NCBI RefSeq assembly: GCF_008704205.1
Contig: NZ_VXLC01000027.1
Location: forward strand, 1-64,000
Length of the DNA: 64,000 nt
Source: Nocardia colli
GTDB lineage: Bacteria; Actinomycetota; Actinomycetes; Mycobacteriales; Mycobacteriaceae
Direction of reading: 5' to 3'
In this document: positions 18,339-27,611 of the stretch, one piece after another
How positions within the stretch are numbered: position 1 is the first letter of the stretch
Layout of the letters: the number at the start of each line of letters is the position of its first letter
The notes under the pieces: model-generated
What the model was told of the DNA's origin: nothing
What the model saw: only the letters and a program-made list of their open reading frames with translations
The model's database searches: none
Program-made: the position numbers and the translations under genes

Positions 18339-18776
18339 TCACCCAGCGAGCGACCAGTTGCTGCCGCTCGGAGTTTGGATGGCGTAGTCGATGGAGTTCT
18401 TGGTTCCGTATACATCGCCGCCGACGAGCATGCCCAGTTTCTCCGCGACTGCCTGGGCGATCTTGAAGGAATTGCAGGTCGAGATGTAGATATTGCCGGT
18501 GTAGCCGCCGGGCAGGATGGCCTTGATGATGCCGGCTAGCTGGTCCGCATTCAGATCGATGACCGGACCTTTGCCGGGGGTGGAATCCTCGTCGCCGATG
18601 GAGTCCTCGTCGCCGTGGGCGGTGATGAAGAGGTTCTCGGTCTTGCCCAGCGTGGCACAGGGCCAGAGTTTCTTGCTGTAGGCATACGCGCGGCCGAACG
18701 TGGCCGGCTTGTAGGCGGAGTCGTCGTATCCGGCGTCGAGAACATCGATGTCTTTGGCAATGAAGACAACAATCAT
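18339..18776 (-). CDS. Small stand-alone protein with caspase-fold (clan CD)-like His/Cys pattern
   Basis: This 145-residue protein is not one I can name. Its layout resembles the catalytic core of clan CD cysteine peptidases (C80/CHAT-like): a hydrophobic strand leading to a histidine, LFITAHGDED (H54), and later a strand leading to a cysteine, IYISTCNSF (C101), then a helix (AQAVAEKL). An acidic GDEDS-rich loop lies between. It has no signal peptide, no fused binding domain and no obvious partner. Its codon use is visibly less GC-rich than its neighbours, and its flanks are AT-richer, hinting at acquisition. The start has only a weak ribosome site. A pseudo-enzyme is possible. Confidence 0.6.
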   Translation of the reverse strand: MIVVFIAKDIDVLDAGYDDSAYKPATFGRAYAYSKKLWPCATLGKTENLFITAHGDEDSIGDEDSTPGKGPVIDLNADQLAGIIKAILPGGYTGNIYISTCNSFKIAQAVAEKLGMLVGGDVYGTKNSIDYAIQTPSGSNWSLAG

Positions 18777-18999
18777 GAGCTTGCCATTTCTTGTGACGAA
18801 AGCCTCTGTTCAACGGAATCGCTTGCATCCATTGAGCTTTCGATCTATTCGATGCATAGAGAATACCGCGTCGGGAACGCGGCAACGGGAAATCGGCACA
18901 GGGGACCAGTCGGTTCACGACGGGGTAGCCAGCGGCGACCGGTCGGATCTTTGCCGTGTTGGGGTGCCGATCGGACGGGATTCGTGCTATCGAGGACGG

Positions 19000-20553
19000 A
19001 TGGAGCCGACGCGGGCGTCGTATGACGTGGTGATTGTGGGAGGCGGGCACAACGGATTGGTGGCTGCGGCGTATTTGGCGCGGGCCGGGCGATCGGTTGC
19101 GGTGTTGGAGCGGCAAGGCAGTACGGGTGGGGCGGCGGTGTCGTCGCGGGTGTTTGCGGGGGTGGATGCCCGGTTGTCGCGGTATTCGTATTTGGTGAGT
19201 TTGCTGCCTCGGCGGATTGTCGAGGAGCTGGGGTTGTCGTTTGTTACTCGGCGGCGGCGGATTTCTTCATATACGCCGGTGGGAGGGGGTGGGTTGTTGG
19301 TGGATACGGGGTCGGCGGAGCGGACTCGGGACAGCTTTGCCGGGTTGACCGGGTCGGATCGGGATTTCGTTGCGTGGCAGCGGTTTTACGCGATGACCGG
19401 GCGGCTGGCCGAGCGGGTGTTTCCGACGTTGACGGAGCCGTTGCCGTCGCGAGCCGAACTGCGGGGGATTGTCGATGACGAGGTGGCTTGGGCAGCATTG
19501 TTCGAGCGGCCGCTGGGGGAGATCGTGGAGGCGGAGTTCGCCGACGACACGGTCCGGGGTGTGGTGCTGACGGATGCGCTGATCGGGACGTTCACGCACG
19601 CGCATGATGCGTCGTTGCGGCAGAACCGGTGCTTCTTGTACCACGTGGTCGGTGGCGGCACGGGGGACTGGGATGTGCCGGTCGGTGGCATGGGGGCGCT
19701 GACGGACGCGCTGGCCGGGGCCGCGCGGGCAGCTGGCGCGGAGATCGTCACCGACTGCGCCGTCACCGGGATTGAAACCGACGGGCGCACAGCGGAAGTG
19801 AGCCATGCGGGTGGGGTGGTCGGTGCGGGGCATGTGCTGGTGAATGCCGCGCCGCACGAACTCGCGCGGCTGCTCGGTGAACCGGCGGAGGCGAAACCCG
19901 AAGGCGCGCAATTGAAGGTCAACATGTTGCTGACGCGGCTGCCTCGGCTACGCGATGACTCGGTCGACCCGCGGGAAGCCTTCGCGGGGACCTTTCACAT
20001 CGGTGAGTCGTATGCGCAGCTGGATCGCGCCTACGGCGAGGCGGCGATCGGGCGGATCCCGTCAGCGCCGCCGTCGGAGATCTACTGCCACACGCTGACC
20101 GATCCATCGATCCTGTCCCCGGAGCTGGCGGCCCAGGGCGCGCACACGCTCACGCTGTTCGGATTGCACACACCGGCAAAGCTTTTCGCGAAGGACCCGG
20201 CAGATGCGAAGGCGGAATTGCTGAAAGCGACCCTAGCCCAGCTGGATTCGGTGCTCGCCGAGCCGATCGGCGACTGCCTGGCCGTGGACGAGAACGGCGA
20301 GCCGTGTCTTGAAGCGAAGACCCCGCTCGATCTCGAACGCGAGGTGGGTCTGCCGGGCGGCCATATCTTCCACCGCGACTTGGCCTTTCCCTATCGGGAG
20401 GACGACTCGGACACCGACCCGGCCACCCGCTGGGGTGTCGCGACCGGTCACCGCAACGTCCTGCTCTGCGGCGCGGGCGCAGTACGAGGCGGCGGGGTCA
20501 GCGGCATCCCCGGTCACAATGCCGCCATGGCCGTGCTCGAACTGCGCCCGTAG
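19000..20553 (+). CDS. Phytoene-dehydrogenase-like FAD-dependent oxidoreductase (CrtI/PYROXD2-like)
   Basis: This 517-residue flavoprotein has an N-terminal Rossmann motif VVIVGGGHNG (10-19), the CrtI-family continuation LERQGSTGGAA and a C-terminal FAD contact GAVRGGGVSGIPGHNAA. Such proteins are annotated as carotenoid desaturases/isomerases, but the PYROXD2-like branch acts on unknown substrates. No carotenoid genes are nearby. The ATG at 19000 is chosen because it starts just before the Rossmann fold with GAGGA upstream. The 223 bp before it, shared with the divergent caspase-like gene, are AT-richer and carry a small TCTAT/ATAGA dyad near 18844-18860. Confidence 0.82.
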   Translation: MEPTRASYDVVIVGGGHNGLVAAAYLARAGRSVAVLERQGSTGGAAVSSRVFAGVDARLSRYSYLVSLLPRRIVEELGLSFVTRRRRISSYTPVGGGGLLVDTGSAERTRDSFAGLTGSDRDFVAWQRFYAMTGRLAERVFPTLTEPLPSRAELRGIVDDEVAWAALFERPLGEIVEAEFADDTVRGVVLTDALIGTFTHAHDASLRQNRCFLYHVVGGGTGDWDVPVGGMGALTDALAGAARAAGAEIVTDCAVTGIETDGRTAEVSHAGGVVGAGHVLVNAAPHELARLLGEPAEAKPEGAQLKVNMLLTRLPRLRDDSVDPREAFAGTFHIGESYAQLDRAYGEAAIGRIPSAPPSEIYCHTLTDPSILSPELAAQGAHTLTLFGLHTPAKLFAKDPADAKAELLKATLAQLDSVLAEPIGDCLAVDENGEPCLEAKTPLDLEREVGLPGGHIFHRDLAFPYREDDSDTDPATRWGVATGHRNVLLCGAGAVRGGGVSGIPGHNAAMAVLELRP

Positions 20554-20557
20554 CGCG

Positions 20558-21541
20558 TCAGACCTTCGGCGCCAGCATGACTTTGGCGCTGCGTCCCGGG
20601 CTCTCGGTGGCGACGGCCGCGTCGGCCGCCGCGTCCAGCGGGTAGGTGGCTTCGGCGTCGAGCTTCAGCACGCCCTGCGCCGCCGCGCTCACCAGTTCGC
20701 CGATCAGCCGCCGGCGATCCTCGGCGGAGGTCTCCTCGATCCGCTTGGAGCCCCAGAAGCCCTTGACCACAGTCTGTTTGAAGATGAGATCACTCGGGCT
20801 CAACGTCATCGGCTGGCCGGAGAGCGCGCCGAACGAGATCAGCTCGCCCTTGGGCGCCAGCAACGCCATCGCGTCGCTCGCCGCCTGTCCGCCCACCTGA
20901 TCGACGGCACGCACGATCGGCGCACCCGACGTCGCGGCGACGGCGGCGTCCCGCCAGCCCTCGGCCTCGGTGTCGAAGACCGGCTCGAAACCGGCCGCCC
21001 GCAACGCCGCCACCGACTTCGGCCCGCGCACCAGGTTCAGCACGTTGACTTCGCGTTGGCGCGCAAGCACATTCACCAGCCGCCCGACCGCGCCGTTGGC
21101 CGCGTTGATCGCGATCCAATCGCCGGACGCTACGTCGAGATCCTCGAGCAGCATCAGCGCGCTGAGCGGCATGGCCAGCAGCTGAGCGGCGGTCTCGTCG
21201 GACACCGAGTCCGGCACCGGCACGACCTGACCCGCCTTGACGACGAAGTAATCGGCCCACACGTTCTGCGCGCCGGACACGGTAATCCGCTGGCCGACAG
21301 TAAGTCCGGTGACGCCGGCGCCGAGCGCGTCGATCCGGCCGGCCCCCTCGGTGCCCGGGATCGCGGGCAGCGGCGGCTTGTAGCCGTACACGCCGCGCAC
21401 GATGGCGAGGTCGTGATTGTGCACCGGCGCGAGGATCAGCTCGACCCGCACCTCGCCCTCGCCGGGTTCGGGCAGCGGCCGCTCGGCCGTGGTCAGTACG
21501 TCCTTCGGTTCGCCGAAACTCTCGATGACTACCGCACGCAT
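20558..21541 (-). CDS. MDR-superfamily NADPH:quinone/enoyl reductase
   Basis: This 327-residue zinc-free medium-chain dehydrogenase/reductase has an N-terminal GroES-like domain (VHNHDLAIVRGVYG, PGTEGAGRI) and a Rossmann domain whose NADPH site reads INAANGAVGRL. Members reduce quinones or 2-enoyl thioesters. It lies 15 bp downstream of ohr on the same strand, so it may be part of a peroxide/electrophile response. It converges with the FAD oxidoreductase, 4 bp apart. Confidence 0.85.
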   Translation of the reverse strand: MRAVVIESFGEPKDVLTTAERPLPEPGEGEVRVELILAPVHNHDLAIVRGVYGYKPPLPAIPGTEGAGRIDALGAGVTGLTVGQRITVSGAQNVWADYFVVKAGQVVPVPDSVSDETAAQLLAMPLSALMLLEDLDVASGDWIAINAANGAVGRLVNVLARQREVNVLNLVRGPKSVAALRAAGFEPVFDTEAEGWRDAAVAATSGAPIVRAVDQVGGQAASDAMALLAPKGELISFGALSGQPMTLSPSDLIFKQTVVKGFWGSKRIEETSAEDRRRLIGELVSAAAQGVLKLDAEATYPLDAAADAAVATESPGRSAKVMLAPKV

Positions 21542-21556
21542 GGCTTGCTCCTCCGA

Positions 21557-21979
21557 TCAGTCTTCGGCGACAACGACGTCGACGTCGATGTTGCCGCGGG
21601 TGGCGTTGGAGTACGGGCACACCTGGTGTGCCTTGTCGGCGAGGGCCTGCGCGTCCGCGCGGGACAGATGGGGCAGCGACACCTCGAGGGTGACCGCGAG
21701 CTGGAAGCCGCCGGCGTCGTTCGGGCCGATGCCGACCTTCGCGCCGACCGCGGAATCGTCGACATTGGCCTTGGCCTGCTTGCCGACCAGGCGCAGCGCC
21801 GAATGGAAGCAGGCCGCGTAGCCCGCCGCGAACAGCTGCTCGGGGTTGGTGCCCGCGCCGCTGCCGCCCATCTCCGGCGGGGTGGCCAGATCGACGTCGA
21901 CCTTGCCGTCGGTGGTGCGGGCGTGGCCGTTGCGGCCGTCGCCGGTGGCCAGGGCTTCTGCGGTGTAGAGGGTCTTCAT
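21557..21979 (-). CDS. ohr: Organic hydroperoxide resistance peroxidase Ohr
   Basis: This 140-residue OsmC-fold thiol peroxidase reduces organic hydroperoxides. The two redox cysteines are visible: C57 in AAGYAACFHSAL and C121 in HQVCPYSNATRGN. Length and motifs match Ohr rather than OsmC. Its ATG overlaps the upstream ohrR stop by 4 bp, so regulator and enzyme are co-translated, and the MDR reductase follows. Confidence 0.95.
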   Translation of the reverse strand: MKTLYTAEALATGDGRNGHARTTDGKVDVDLATPPEMGGSGAGTNPEQLFAAGYAACFHSALRLVGKQAKANVDDSAVGAKVGIGPNDAGGFQLAVTLEVSLPHLSRADAQALADKAHQVCPYSNATRGNIDVDVVVAED

Positions 21980-22431
21980 GGCTGTTCTCCTTCGATCGGT
22001 GGTGCCGAGAGTGCGCTGGTCAGTCGGCGCAGGGTGGCGCGCAGCGCCAGGAATTCGTCCACGGAAAGACCGCAGGCCTCGGCCATTTCGGCCGGGATGC
22101 CGCGGGCTTCGGCGCGCAGGGCGCGTCCGCGTTCGGTGAGTTCGATGTCGACGCGGCGTTCGTCGTCGGCGGCGCGCTGCCGCCGGACGAAGCCCGCCGC
22201 CTCCAACCGCTTGAGCAGGGGAGACAGCGTGCCGGAGTCCAACGCGAGGGCGTGGCACACGTCGCCGACGCTACGCCCGTCGCGTTCCCACAGGGCGAGC
22301 ATCACCAGGTACTGCGGGTAGGTCAGCCCGAGCCGTTCCAGTTTCGGCCGGTAGACCGCGGTCATCGCCCGGGATGCCGCGTAGAGCGGAAAGCAGATCT
22401 GCTCATCGAGGGTGAGATGGTCGTCGGTCAT
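21976..22431 (-). CDS. ohrR: MarR-family peroxide sensor OhrR
   Basis: This 151-residue winged-helix repressor carries the sensing cysteine at position 13 in LDEQICFPLYAASRA. That is the OhrR signature: oxidation of this Cys releases DNA and derepresses ohr. DNA-binding segment SGTLSPLLKRLE and wing DDERRVDIELT are intact. The ATG at 22431 is preferred to an in-frame TTG 21 bases upstream because it gives the usual OhrR N-terminus. Operator-like dyads lie just upstream, supporting autoregulation. Confidence 0.93.
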   Translation of the reverse strand: MTDDHLTLDEQICFPLYAASRAMTAVYRPKLERLGLTYPQYLVMLALWERDGRSVGDVCHALALDSGTLSPLLKRLEAAGFVRRQRAADDERRVDIELTERGRALRAEARGIPAEMAEACGLSVDEFLALRATLRRLTSALSAPPIEGEQP

Positions 22432-22449
22432 GTCCAATAACGTAGTCCT

Positions 22450-22467
22450 CAATTATATTGTGCACAA
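22450..22467. promoter_or_regulatory. Candidate OhrR operator
   Basis: CAATTATATTG (22450-22460) resembles the AT-rich OhrR dyad (TACAATT-AATTGTA type). It overlaps a perfect 10-bp palindrome TTGTGCACAA (22458-22467). Both lie 19-36 bp upstream of the ohrR ATG, where an autorepressor would block its promoter. Confidence 0.6.
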
Positions 22468-22682
22468 CTGATCTGCGGGTGTTGCCGGTCACAGTCCGGG
22501 GCGTCGCTGGATGTAGAGTGTCGGAGCCCACCGGGCTGGCGAGAACCGCCTTCCGAGCGTTCGGCGGAACACGCGACTCGTGTCCGATCTGACTCTTCGG
22601 TGTTTATGTCTGAATTCGCCGACGTGAGCCCTTGGACGCTTGTACAGTCAGCCGCACGTACCACCTCTCGAGGAGCCGCATC

Positions 22683-23480
22683 ATGGTCCGCGAAAGCGAT
22701 CGGCTGATCCGCACCGATGTACCACATTCCGCCCGTATCTGGAATTACTGGCTCGGTGGTCAGGATTATTACGAAGTCGATCGAATAGCCGGCGAGTCGG
22801 GCGAATCGGTGTTTCCCGATATCGGCACCATGGCGCGGCAATCGCGCCGGTTCCTGATGCGCGTCGTGCGCTACCTGGCCGAGGAGGCCGGCATCCGGCA
22901 GTTCCTCGACGTGGGCACCGGCCTGCCCACCATGCAGAACACGCACGAGGTCGCGCAGGGTGTCGCGCCGGAATCCAAGATCGTCTACGTGGACAACGAT
23001 CCGCTCGTGCTCGCGCATGCCCGCGCGTTGCTGATCAATACCACCGACGAAGGCGTCACCGCACTGATCGAAGCGGATTTCCACGATACCGATCAGGTGG
23101 TCACCGAAGCGCGCAACATTTTGAACTTCAACAAACCGATCGCGGTCATGTTCATGGGCGTTCTCGGCCACGCGCGCACCTGGGACGACGTTATCCGGAT
23201 AACCGGCGCTTTGCAGGAAGCCATTCCGTCCGGAAGTTATTTCGCGATGTACGAAGGCACCACCGAAGATCAACGGCTGGTGCGCCTATCGGACTACTAC
23301 TCGAAAACCGGCGCGGTTCCGTACTACGTGCGCAGTGTCGATCAGGTGCGCGAGGTGTTCAAGAATCTCGATCTCGTCGAACCCGGCATCGTGCCGGTCA
23401 ACCAGTGGCGCGCCGACGGCTCCGAGCCCGCGAGCGACGTGCCGTCGGCGGCGTGGGGCGGCATCGGCCGCAAGCTCTAG
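22683..23480 (+). CDS. SAM-dependent methyltransferase, DUF574/PF04672 family
   Basis: This 265-residue protein matches the actinobacterial DUF574 methyltransferase family. It has an N-terminal PHSARIWNYWLGG motif, the SAM-binding FLDVGTGLPT, and the acidic YVDNDPLVLAHA. These Rossmann-fold enzymes are abundant in actinobacteria; their substrates are unknown. ATG start with GAGGAG 9 bases upstream. It is divergent from ohrR and overlaps the convergent IclR gene by 4 bp at its end. Confidence 0.9.
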   Translation: MVRESDRLIRTDVPHSARIWNYWLGGQDYYEVDRIAGESGESVFPDIGTMARQSRRFLMRVVRYLAEEAGIRQFLDVGTGLPTMQNTHEVAQGVAPESKIVYVDNDPLVLAHARALLINTTDEGVTALIEADFHDTDQVVTEARNILNFNKPIAVMFMGVLGHARTWDDVIRITGALQEAIPSGSYFAMYEGTTEDQRLVRLSDYYSKTGAVPYYVRSVDQVREVFKNLDLVEPGIVPVNQWRADGSEPASDVPSAAWGGIGRKL

Positions 23481-24259
23481 CCGACGCGACCGCCGATGCG
23501 CTGAGTGAGGCTGTCGGCGGTAGTCCGGAGCCGGTCGGCCAGGGGAGTCCAGTCGGCCGGGCACGGCGTGGCCTCGCAGTGGTGCCGGAAGGTGACGCTG
23601 ATGGCCGCGATCGGGCGCTGGTTGTGATCGAAGACGGGATAGGCGACCGAGGCGAACCCCGGCGTGATGTGCCCGTCCTCGCTGGCCCAGCCGCGATTGC
23701 GTTCGACGGCCAGCACCGTGCGCAGCGCCGCGAGCGAGTTCGGCCCGCGCTCGGTGCGCCGCACGAACGACGACGCCGACGGGAACAGCGCGCGGATCTG
23801 CGCGGCGGGCAGGTAGGCGAGAATCGCCCGCCCGCAGGCGGTCAGATGCGCGGGCAGCCGCACGCCCACCCCGGTGATCAGCGTTTCCGGGCGGATCGGG
23901 CGTTCCTTGATCAGGTAGAGCAGCTCGTTGCCGTGCAGCACGCCGAGGTGCGCGTTGTGCCCGACCTGCTCGACCAGTTCGCGCAGCAACGGTCCGGCCA
24001 GCCGCTCTAGCGGATCGTGGCGCAGGTAGGCCGAGCCGAGCTCGAACGCGGCGATGCCGAGCCCATAGCGGCGTTCGCTGGGCAGCCGGGTGACGAACCG
24101 GGCCGACTCCAGCTCGCCGAGCAGGTGATAGGTGGTAGACCGGGGGAGGCCGAGTTCGCGCGCGATGGTCGATGCCGAGATCGGGCCGGCCCGCCCCGCG
24201 AGTAGTTGCAACACCGCCAGGCCGCGGCGCAACGCCGGGACGTCGCTGCTCGTTCCCAT
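23477..24259 (-). CDS. IclR-family transcriptional regulator of the hut operon (HutR-like)
   Basis: This 260-residue regulator has an N-terminal winged helix (ALRRGLAVLQLLAG, ELGLPRSTTYHLLGELE) and a C-terminal IclR effector domain (AHLTACGRAILAYLP, ASVAYPVFDHNQRPIAAISV). It is divergent from hutH with an 87-bp gap, so control of histidine utilisation is the obvious inference; the effector would be histidine or urocanate. GAGGAG precedes the ATG. An imperfect dyad GTCT...AGAC (24276-24291) in the gap is a possible operator. Confidence 0.88.
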   Translation of the reverse strand: MGTSSDVPALRRGLAVLQLLAGRAGPISASTIARELGLPRSTTYHLLGELESARFVTRLPSERRYGLGIAAFELGSAYLRHDPLERLAGPLLRELVEQVGHNAHLGVLHGNELLYLIKERPIRPETLITGVGVRLPAHLTACGRAILAYLPAAQIRALFPSASSFVRRTERGPNSLAALRTVLAVERNRGWASEDGHITPGFASVAYPVFDHNQRPIAAISVTFRHHCEATPCPADWTPLADRLRTTADSLTQRIGGRVG

Positions 24260-24346
24260 GCCATCTCCTCGGCAAGTCTTGGATATCAGACACAATCGGA
24301 CCGTCCCTCATTCTCCACTGCCCGCGCTGACGGTGGAATGGACCCC

Positions 24347-25894
24347 ATGCCCGAAACTGCACTGCCACCGACTGTGGCGCTAGACGGACCGTTGACCGGG
24401 GAACAGGTCGTGGCCGTCGCCCGGCTCGGCGCCAAGGTTCACCTGAGCGCGGCCACCGAGGAGCGGCTGGCGCTGGCCAGGGCGCACGTCGACGCGCTGG
24501 CCGCCGGGACGGTGCCCACCTACGGCGTCTCCACCGGCTTCGGCGCACTCGCCACGCACAGCATCCCGCAGGAGAGCCGGGTCGCGCTGCAGCGTTCGCT
24601 GATCCGCTCGCACGCGGCGGGGGCGGGCCGCCCGGTCGAGCGGGAGGTGGTCCGCGCGCTGATGGTGCTGCGGCTGCGCACCCTGGCGACCGGCCACACC
24701 GGGATCCGGCCGGAGACCGCGGCCACGCTCGCCGCGCTGATCAACGCCGACATCACCCCGATCGTGCACGAGTACGGCTCGCTCGGCTGTTCCGGCGACC
24801 TCGCGCCGCTGGCCGCGGTGGCCCTGGCTCTGATGGGCGAGGGCGACGTCGCCGATGCCGCCGGCAATGTGACCGACGCGGCAACGGCCTTGCGCACCAA
24901 CGGGATCAAGCCGGTCGTGCTGGCCGAGAAGGAAGGCCTGGCGCTGACCAACGGCACCGACGGCATGCTCGGCATGCTGGTGCTCGCGCTGGCGGACCTG
25001 CATATGCTGCTCGACGTCGCCGACGTCACCGCGGCGATGAGCGTGGAGGCGCTGCTCGGCACCGACCGGGTGTTCGCGGCGGATCTGCAAGCCCTGCGCC
25101 CGCATCCGGGTCAGGCGCGGTCGGCGGCGCGGATCAGCGCCGCGCTGGCCGGTTCGGAGATCGTGGCGAGTCACCGTGGGCCGGACTGCAATCGGGTGCA
25201 GGACGCCTACTCGCTGCGCTGCGCGCCGCAGGTGCACGGCGCGGCCCGGGACACCGTCACGCACGCCGAGCTGGTCGCCGGGCGCGAATTGGCCTCGGCC
25301 GTGGACAATCCCGTGGTGCTGGCCGACGGGCGGCTGGAGTCCAACGGCAACTTCCACGGCGCGCCGGTCGCGTACGTGCTCGACTTCCTCGCCATTCCGG
25401 TGGCGGATGTGGCGAGCATGGCCGAGCGCCGCACCGACCGGATGCTCGATGTCGCCCGCTCGCACGGACTTCCGGCCTTCCTGGCCGGCGATCCCGGCGT
25501 CGACTCCGGGCACATGATCGCCCAGTACACCCAGGCCGCCGTGGTCAGCGAGCTGAAGCGGCTGGCGGTGCCCGCGTCGGTGGACTCGATCCCGAGCAGC
25601 GCGATGCAGGAGGACCACGTCTCGATGGGCTGGTCCGCGGCCCGCAAGCTGCGCACCGCGGTGGACGGCCTGACGACCGTGCTGGCCGTCGAATACCTCA
25701 CGGCCGCACGGGCACTGGACTTCCGTGCGCCGATGCGTCCGGCGCCCGCCACCGCGGCGGCCCTGGAACTGCTGCGCACGAAGGTCGACGGCCCCGGCTC
25801 GGATCGCCATCTCGCGCCGGAGATCGCCGCCGCGGAGGAACTGGTCCGCTCCGGCGAACTCACCCGTGCGGTCGCACCACACCTCGGCGAATGA
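24347..25894 (+). CDS. hutH: Histidine ammonia-lyase
   Basis: This 515-residue enzyme deaminates L-histidine to urocanate, the first step of histidine catabolism. The MIO prosthetic group forms from Cys148-Ser149-Gly150 in SLGCSGDLAPLA, the CSG variant of the usual ASG tripeptide. Other signatures are YGVSTGFGALA near the N-terminus and QDAYSLRCAPQVHGA. The second ATG is chosen (MPETALPP), because GGTGGA lies 9 bases upstream; an ATG at 24338 is in frame too. Confidence 0.97.
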   Translation: MPETALPPTVALDGPLTGEQVVAVARLGAKVHLSAATEERLALARAHVDALAAGTVPTYGVSTGFGALATHSIPQESRVALQRSLIRSHAAGAGRPVEREVVRALMVLRLRTLATGHTGIRPETAATLAALINADITPIVHEYGSLGCSGDLAPLAAVALALMGEGDVADAAGNVTDAATALRTNGIKPVVLAEKEGLALTNGTDGMLGMLVLALADLHMLLDVADVTAAMSVEALLGTDRVFAADLQALRPHPGQARSAARISAALAGSEIVASHRGPDCNRVQDAYSLRCAPQVHGAARDTVTHAELVAGRELASAVDNPVVLADGRLESNGNFHGAPVAYVLDFLAIPVADVASMAERRTDRMLDVARSHGLPAFLAGDPGVDSGHMIAQYTQAAVVSELKRLAVPASVDSIPSSAMQEDHVSMGWSAARKLRTAVDGLTTVLAVEYLTAARALDFRAPMRPAPATAAALELLRTKVDGPGSDRHLAPEIAAAEELVRSGELTRAVAPHLGE

Positions 25895-25958
25895 GCGCCA
25901 CACTTGCCGCCACGCGCGGCTCACTAGATCTCGATTGTGCTGGAAGGGCGGCGATTTC

Positions 25959-27611
25959 ATGACTCGGATAGTTCGGGCGGCGCGGGGTACGCAGCTGACT
26001 GCGAAGAATTGGCAGACCGAGGCGGCGATGCGGATGCTGCACAACAACCTCGATCCGGAGGTGGCCGAGCGGCCGCAGGACCTGGTGGTCTACGGCGGCA
26101 CCGGCAAGGCGGCCAGGAACTGGGCCAGCTTCGACGCGATCACCCACTCGCTGACCACCCTGGAGCGCGACGAGACGCTGCTGGTGCAGTCCGGTAAGCC
26201 GGTCGGCGTGTTCCGCACGCACGAGTGGGCGCCGCGCGTGCTGATCGCCAACTCCAATCTCGTTGGCGACTGGGCGAATTGGCCGGAGTTCCGCCGGCTG
26301 GAATCGCTCGGGCTGACCATGTACGGGCAGATGACCGCGGGCTCCTGGATCTACATCGGCACCCAGGGCATCTTGCAGGGCACCTACGAAACGTTCGCGG
26401 CGGTGGCGGACAAGCGTTTCGGCGGCACCCTGGCCGGCACGCTCACGCTCACCGCGGGACTCGGCGGCATGGGCGGCGCGCAACCGCTGGCGGTCACCAT
26501 GAACGGCGGCGTCGCACTGGTGATCGAGTGCGATCCGGCCCGGGCGCAGCGGCGGGTGCAGGAACGCTACCTCGACGAGATCGCGACCGACCTGGACGAC
26601 GCGGTGATCCGCGTCTCGAACGCGCGCAGGCAGCGAAAGGCGTTGTCCGTCGGCCTGATCGGCAACGCAGCCGAGGTGCTGCCGAAGCTGCTCGCGATCG
26701 GCCTGGACCCGGAGATCGTCACCGACCAGACCTCCGCGCACGACCCGCTGGCCTATCTCCCGCGCGGCATCGCCGTCGAGGACTGGGCCGACTACGCGGC
26801 GAAGAAGCCGGACGAGTTCACCGACCGGTCCCGCGAATCGATGGCCGAGCACGTCGGAGCCATGCTCGGCTTCCTGGACAAGGGTGCCGAGGTGTTCGAC
26901 TACGGCAACTCGCTGCGCGGGGAGGCCAAGCTCGGCGGCTGCGAGCGGGCCTTCGACTTCCCCGGCTTCGTGCCCGCCTACATCCGCCCGCTGTTCTGCG
27001 AGGGCAAGGGCCCGTTCCGCTGGGCGGCGCTCTCCGGTGACCCGAAGGACATCGCGGCCACCGACCGCGCCATCATCGACCTGTTCCCGGAGAACGAGTC
27101 GCTGCGCCGCTGGATCCGGATGGCGAGCGAACGCGTTGCCTTCCAAGGACTTCCGGCCCGCATCTGCTGGCTCGGCTATGGCGAGCGGCACCTGGCCGGT
27201 CTGCGTTTCAACGAGATGGTGGCCAGCGGCGAGCTGTCCGCGCCGGTGGTGATCGGCCGCGATCACCTCGATTCCGGCAGCGTCGCGTCGCCGTACCGGG
27301 AGACCGAGTCGATGGCCGACGGTTCCGACGCCATCGCGGACTGGCCGCTGCTGAACGCGCTGCTCAATACCGCGTCCGGCGCGACCTGGGTGTCCATCCA
27401 TCACGGCGGTGGCGTCGGCATGGGCCGGTCCATCCATGCCGGCCAGGTGTGCGTGGCCGACGGCACCGAGCTGGCCGCGCAGAAGATCGAGCGGGTGCTC
27501 ACCAACGACCCGGGCACCGGCGTGATCCGGCACGTGGACGCGGGCTACGACCGCGCCACCGAGGTGGCCGCCGAACGCGGCGTGCGCATTCCGATGCACG
27601 AGGCGCCGTGA
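25959..27611 (+). CDS. hutU: Urocanate hydratase
   Basis: This 550-residue NAD+-containing enzyme converts urocanate to 4-imidazolone-5-propionate. Key features are YGGTGKAARN near the start, the NAD-binding GLGGMGGAQPLA, and the active-site cysteine C403 in PARICWLGYGERH. Family length is ~555 residues, so it is complete. It follows hutH after 64 bp and its stop overlaps the next gene's GTG. Confidence 0.97.
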   Translation: MTRIVRAARGTQLTAKNWQTEAAMRMLHNNLDPEVAERPQDLVVYGGTGKAARNWASFDAITHSLTTLERDETLLVQSGKPVGVFRTHEWAPRVLIANSNLVGDWANWPEFRRLESLGLTMYGQMTAGSWIYIGTQGILQGTYETFAAVADKRFGGTLAGTLTLTAGLGGMGGAQPLAVTMNGGVALVIECDPARAQRRVQERYLDEIATDLDDAVIRVSNARRQRKALSVGLIGNAAEVLPKLLAIGLDPEIVTDQTSAHDPLAYLPRGIAVEDWADYAAKKPDEFTDRSRESMAEHVGAMLGFLDKGAEVFDYGNSLRGEAKLGGCERAFDFPGFVPAYIRPLFCEGKGPFRWAALSGDPKDIAATDRAIIDLFPENESLRRWIRMASERVAFQGLPARICWLGYGERHLAGLRFNEMVASGELSAPVVIGRDHLDSGSVASPYRETESMADGSDAIADWPLLNALLNTASGATWVSIHHGGGVGMGRSIHAGQVCVADGTELAAQKIERVLTNDPGTGVIRHVDAGYDRATEVAAERGVRIPMHEAP

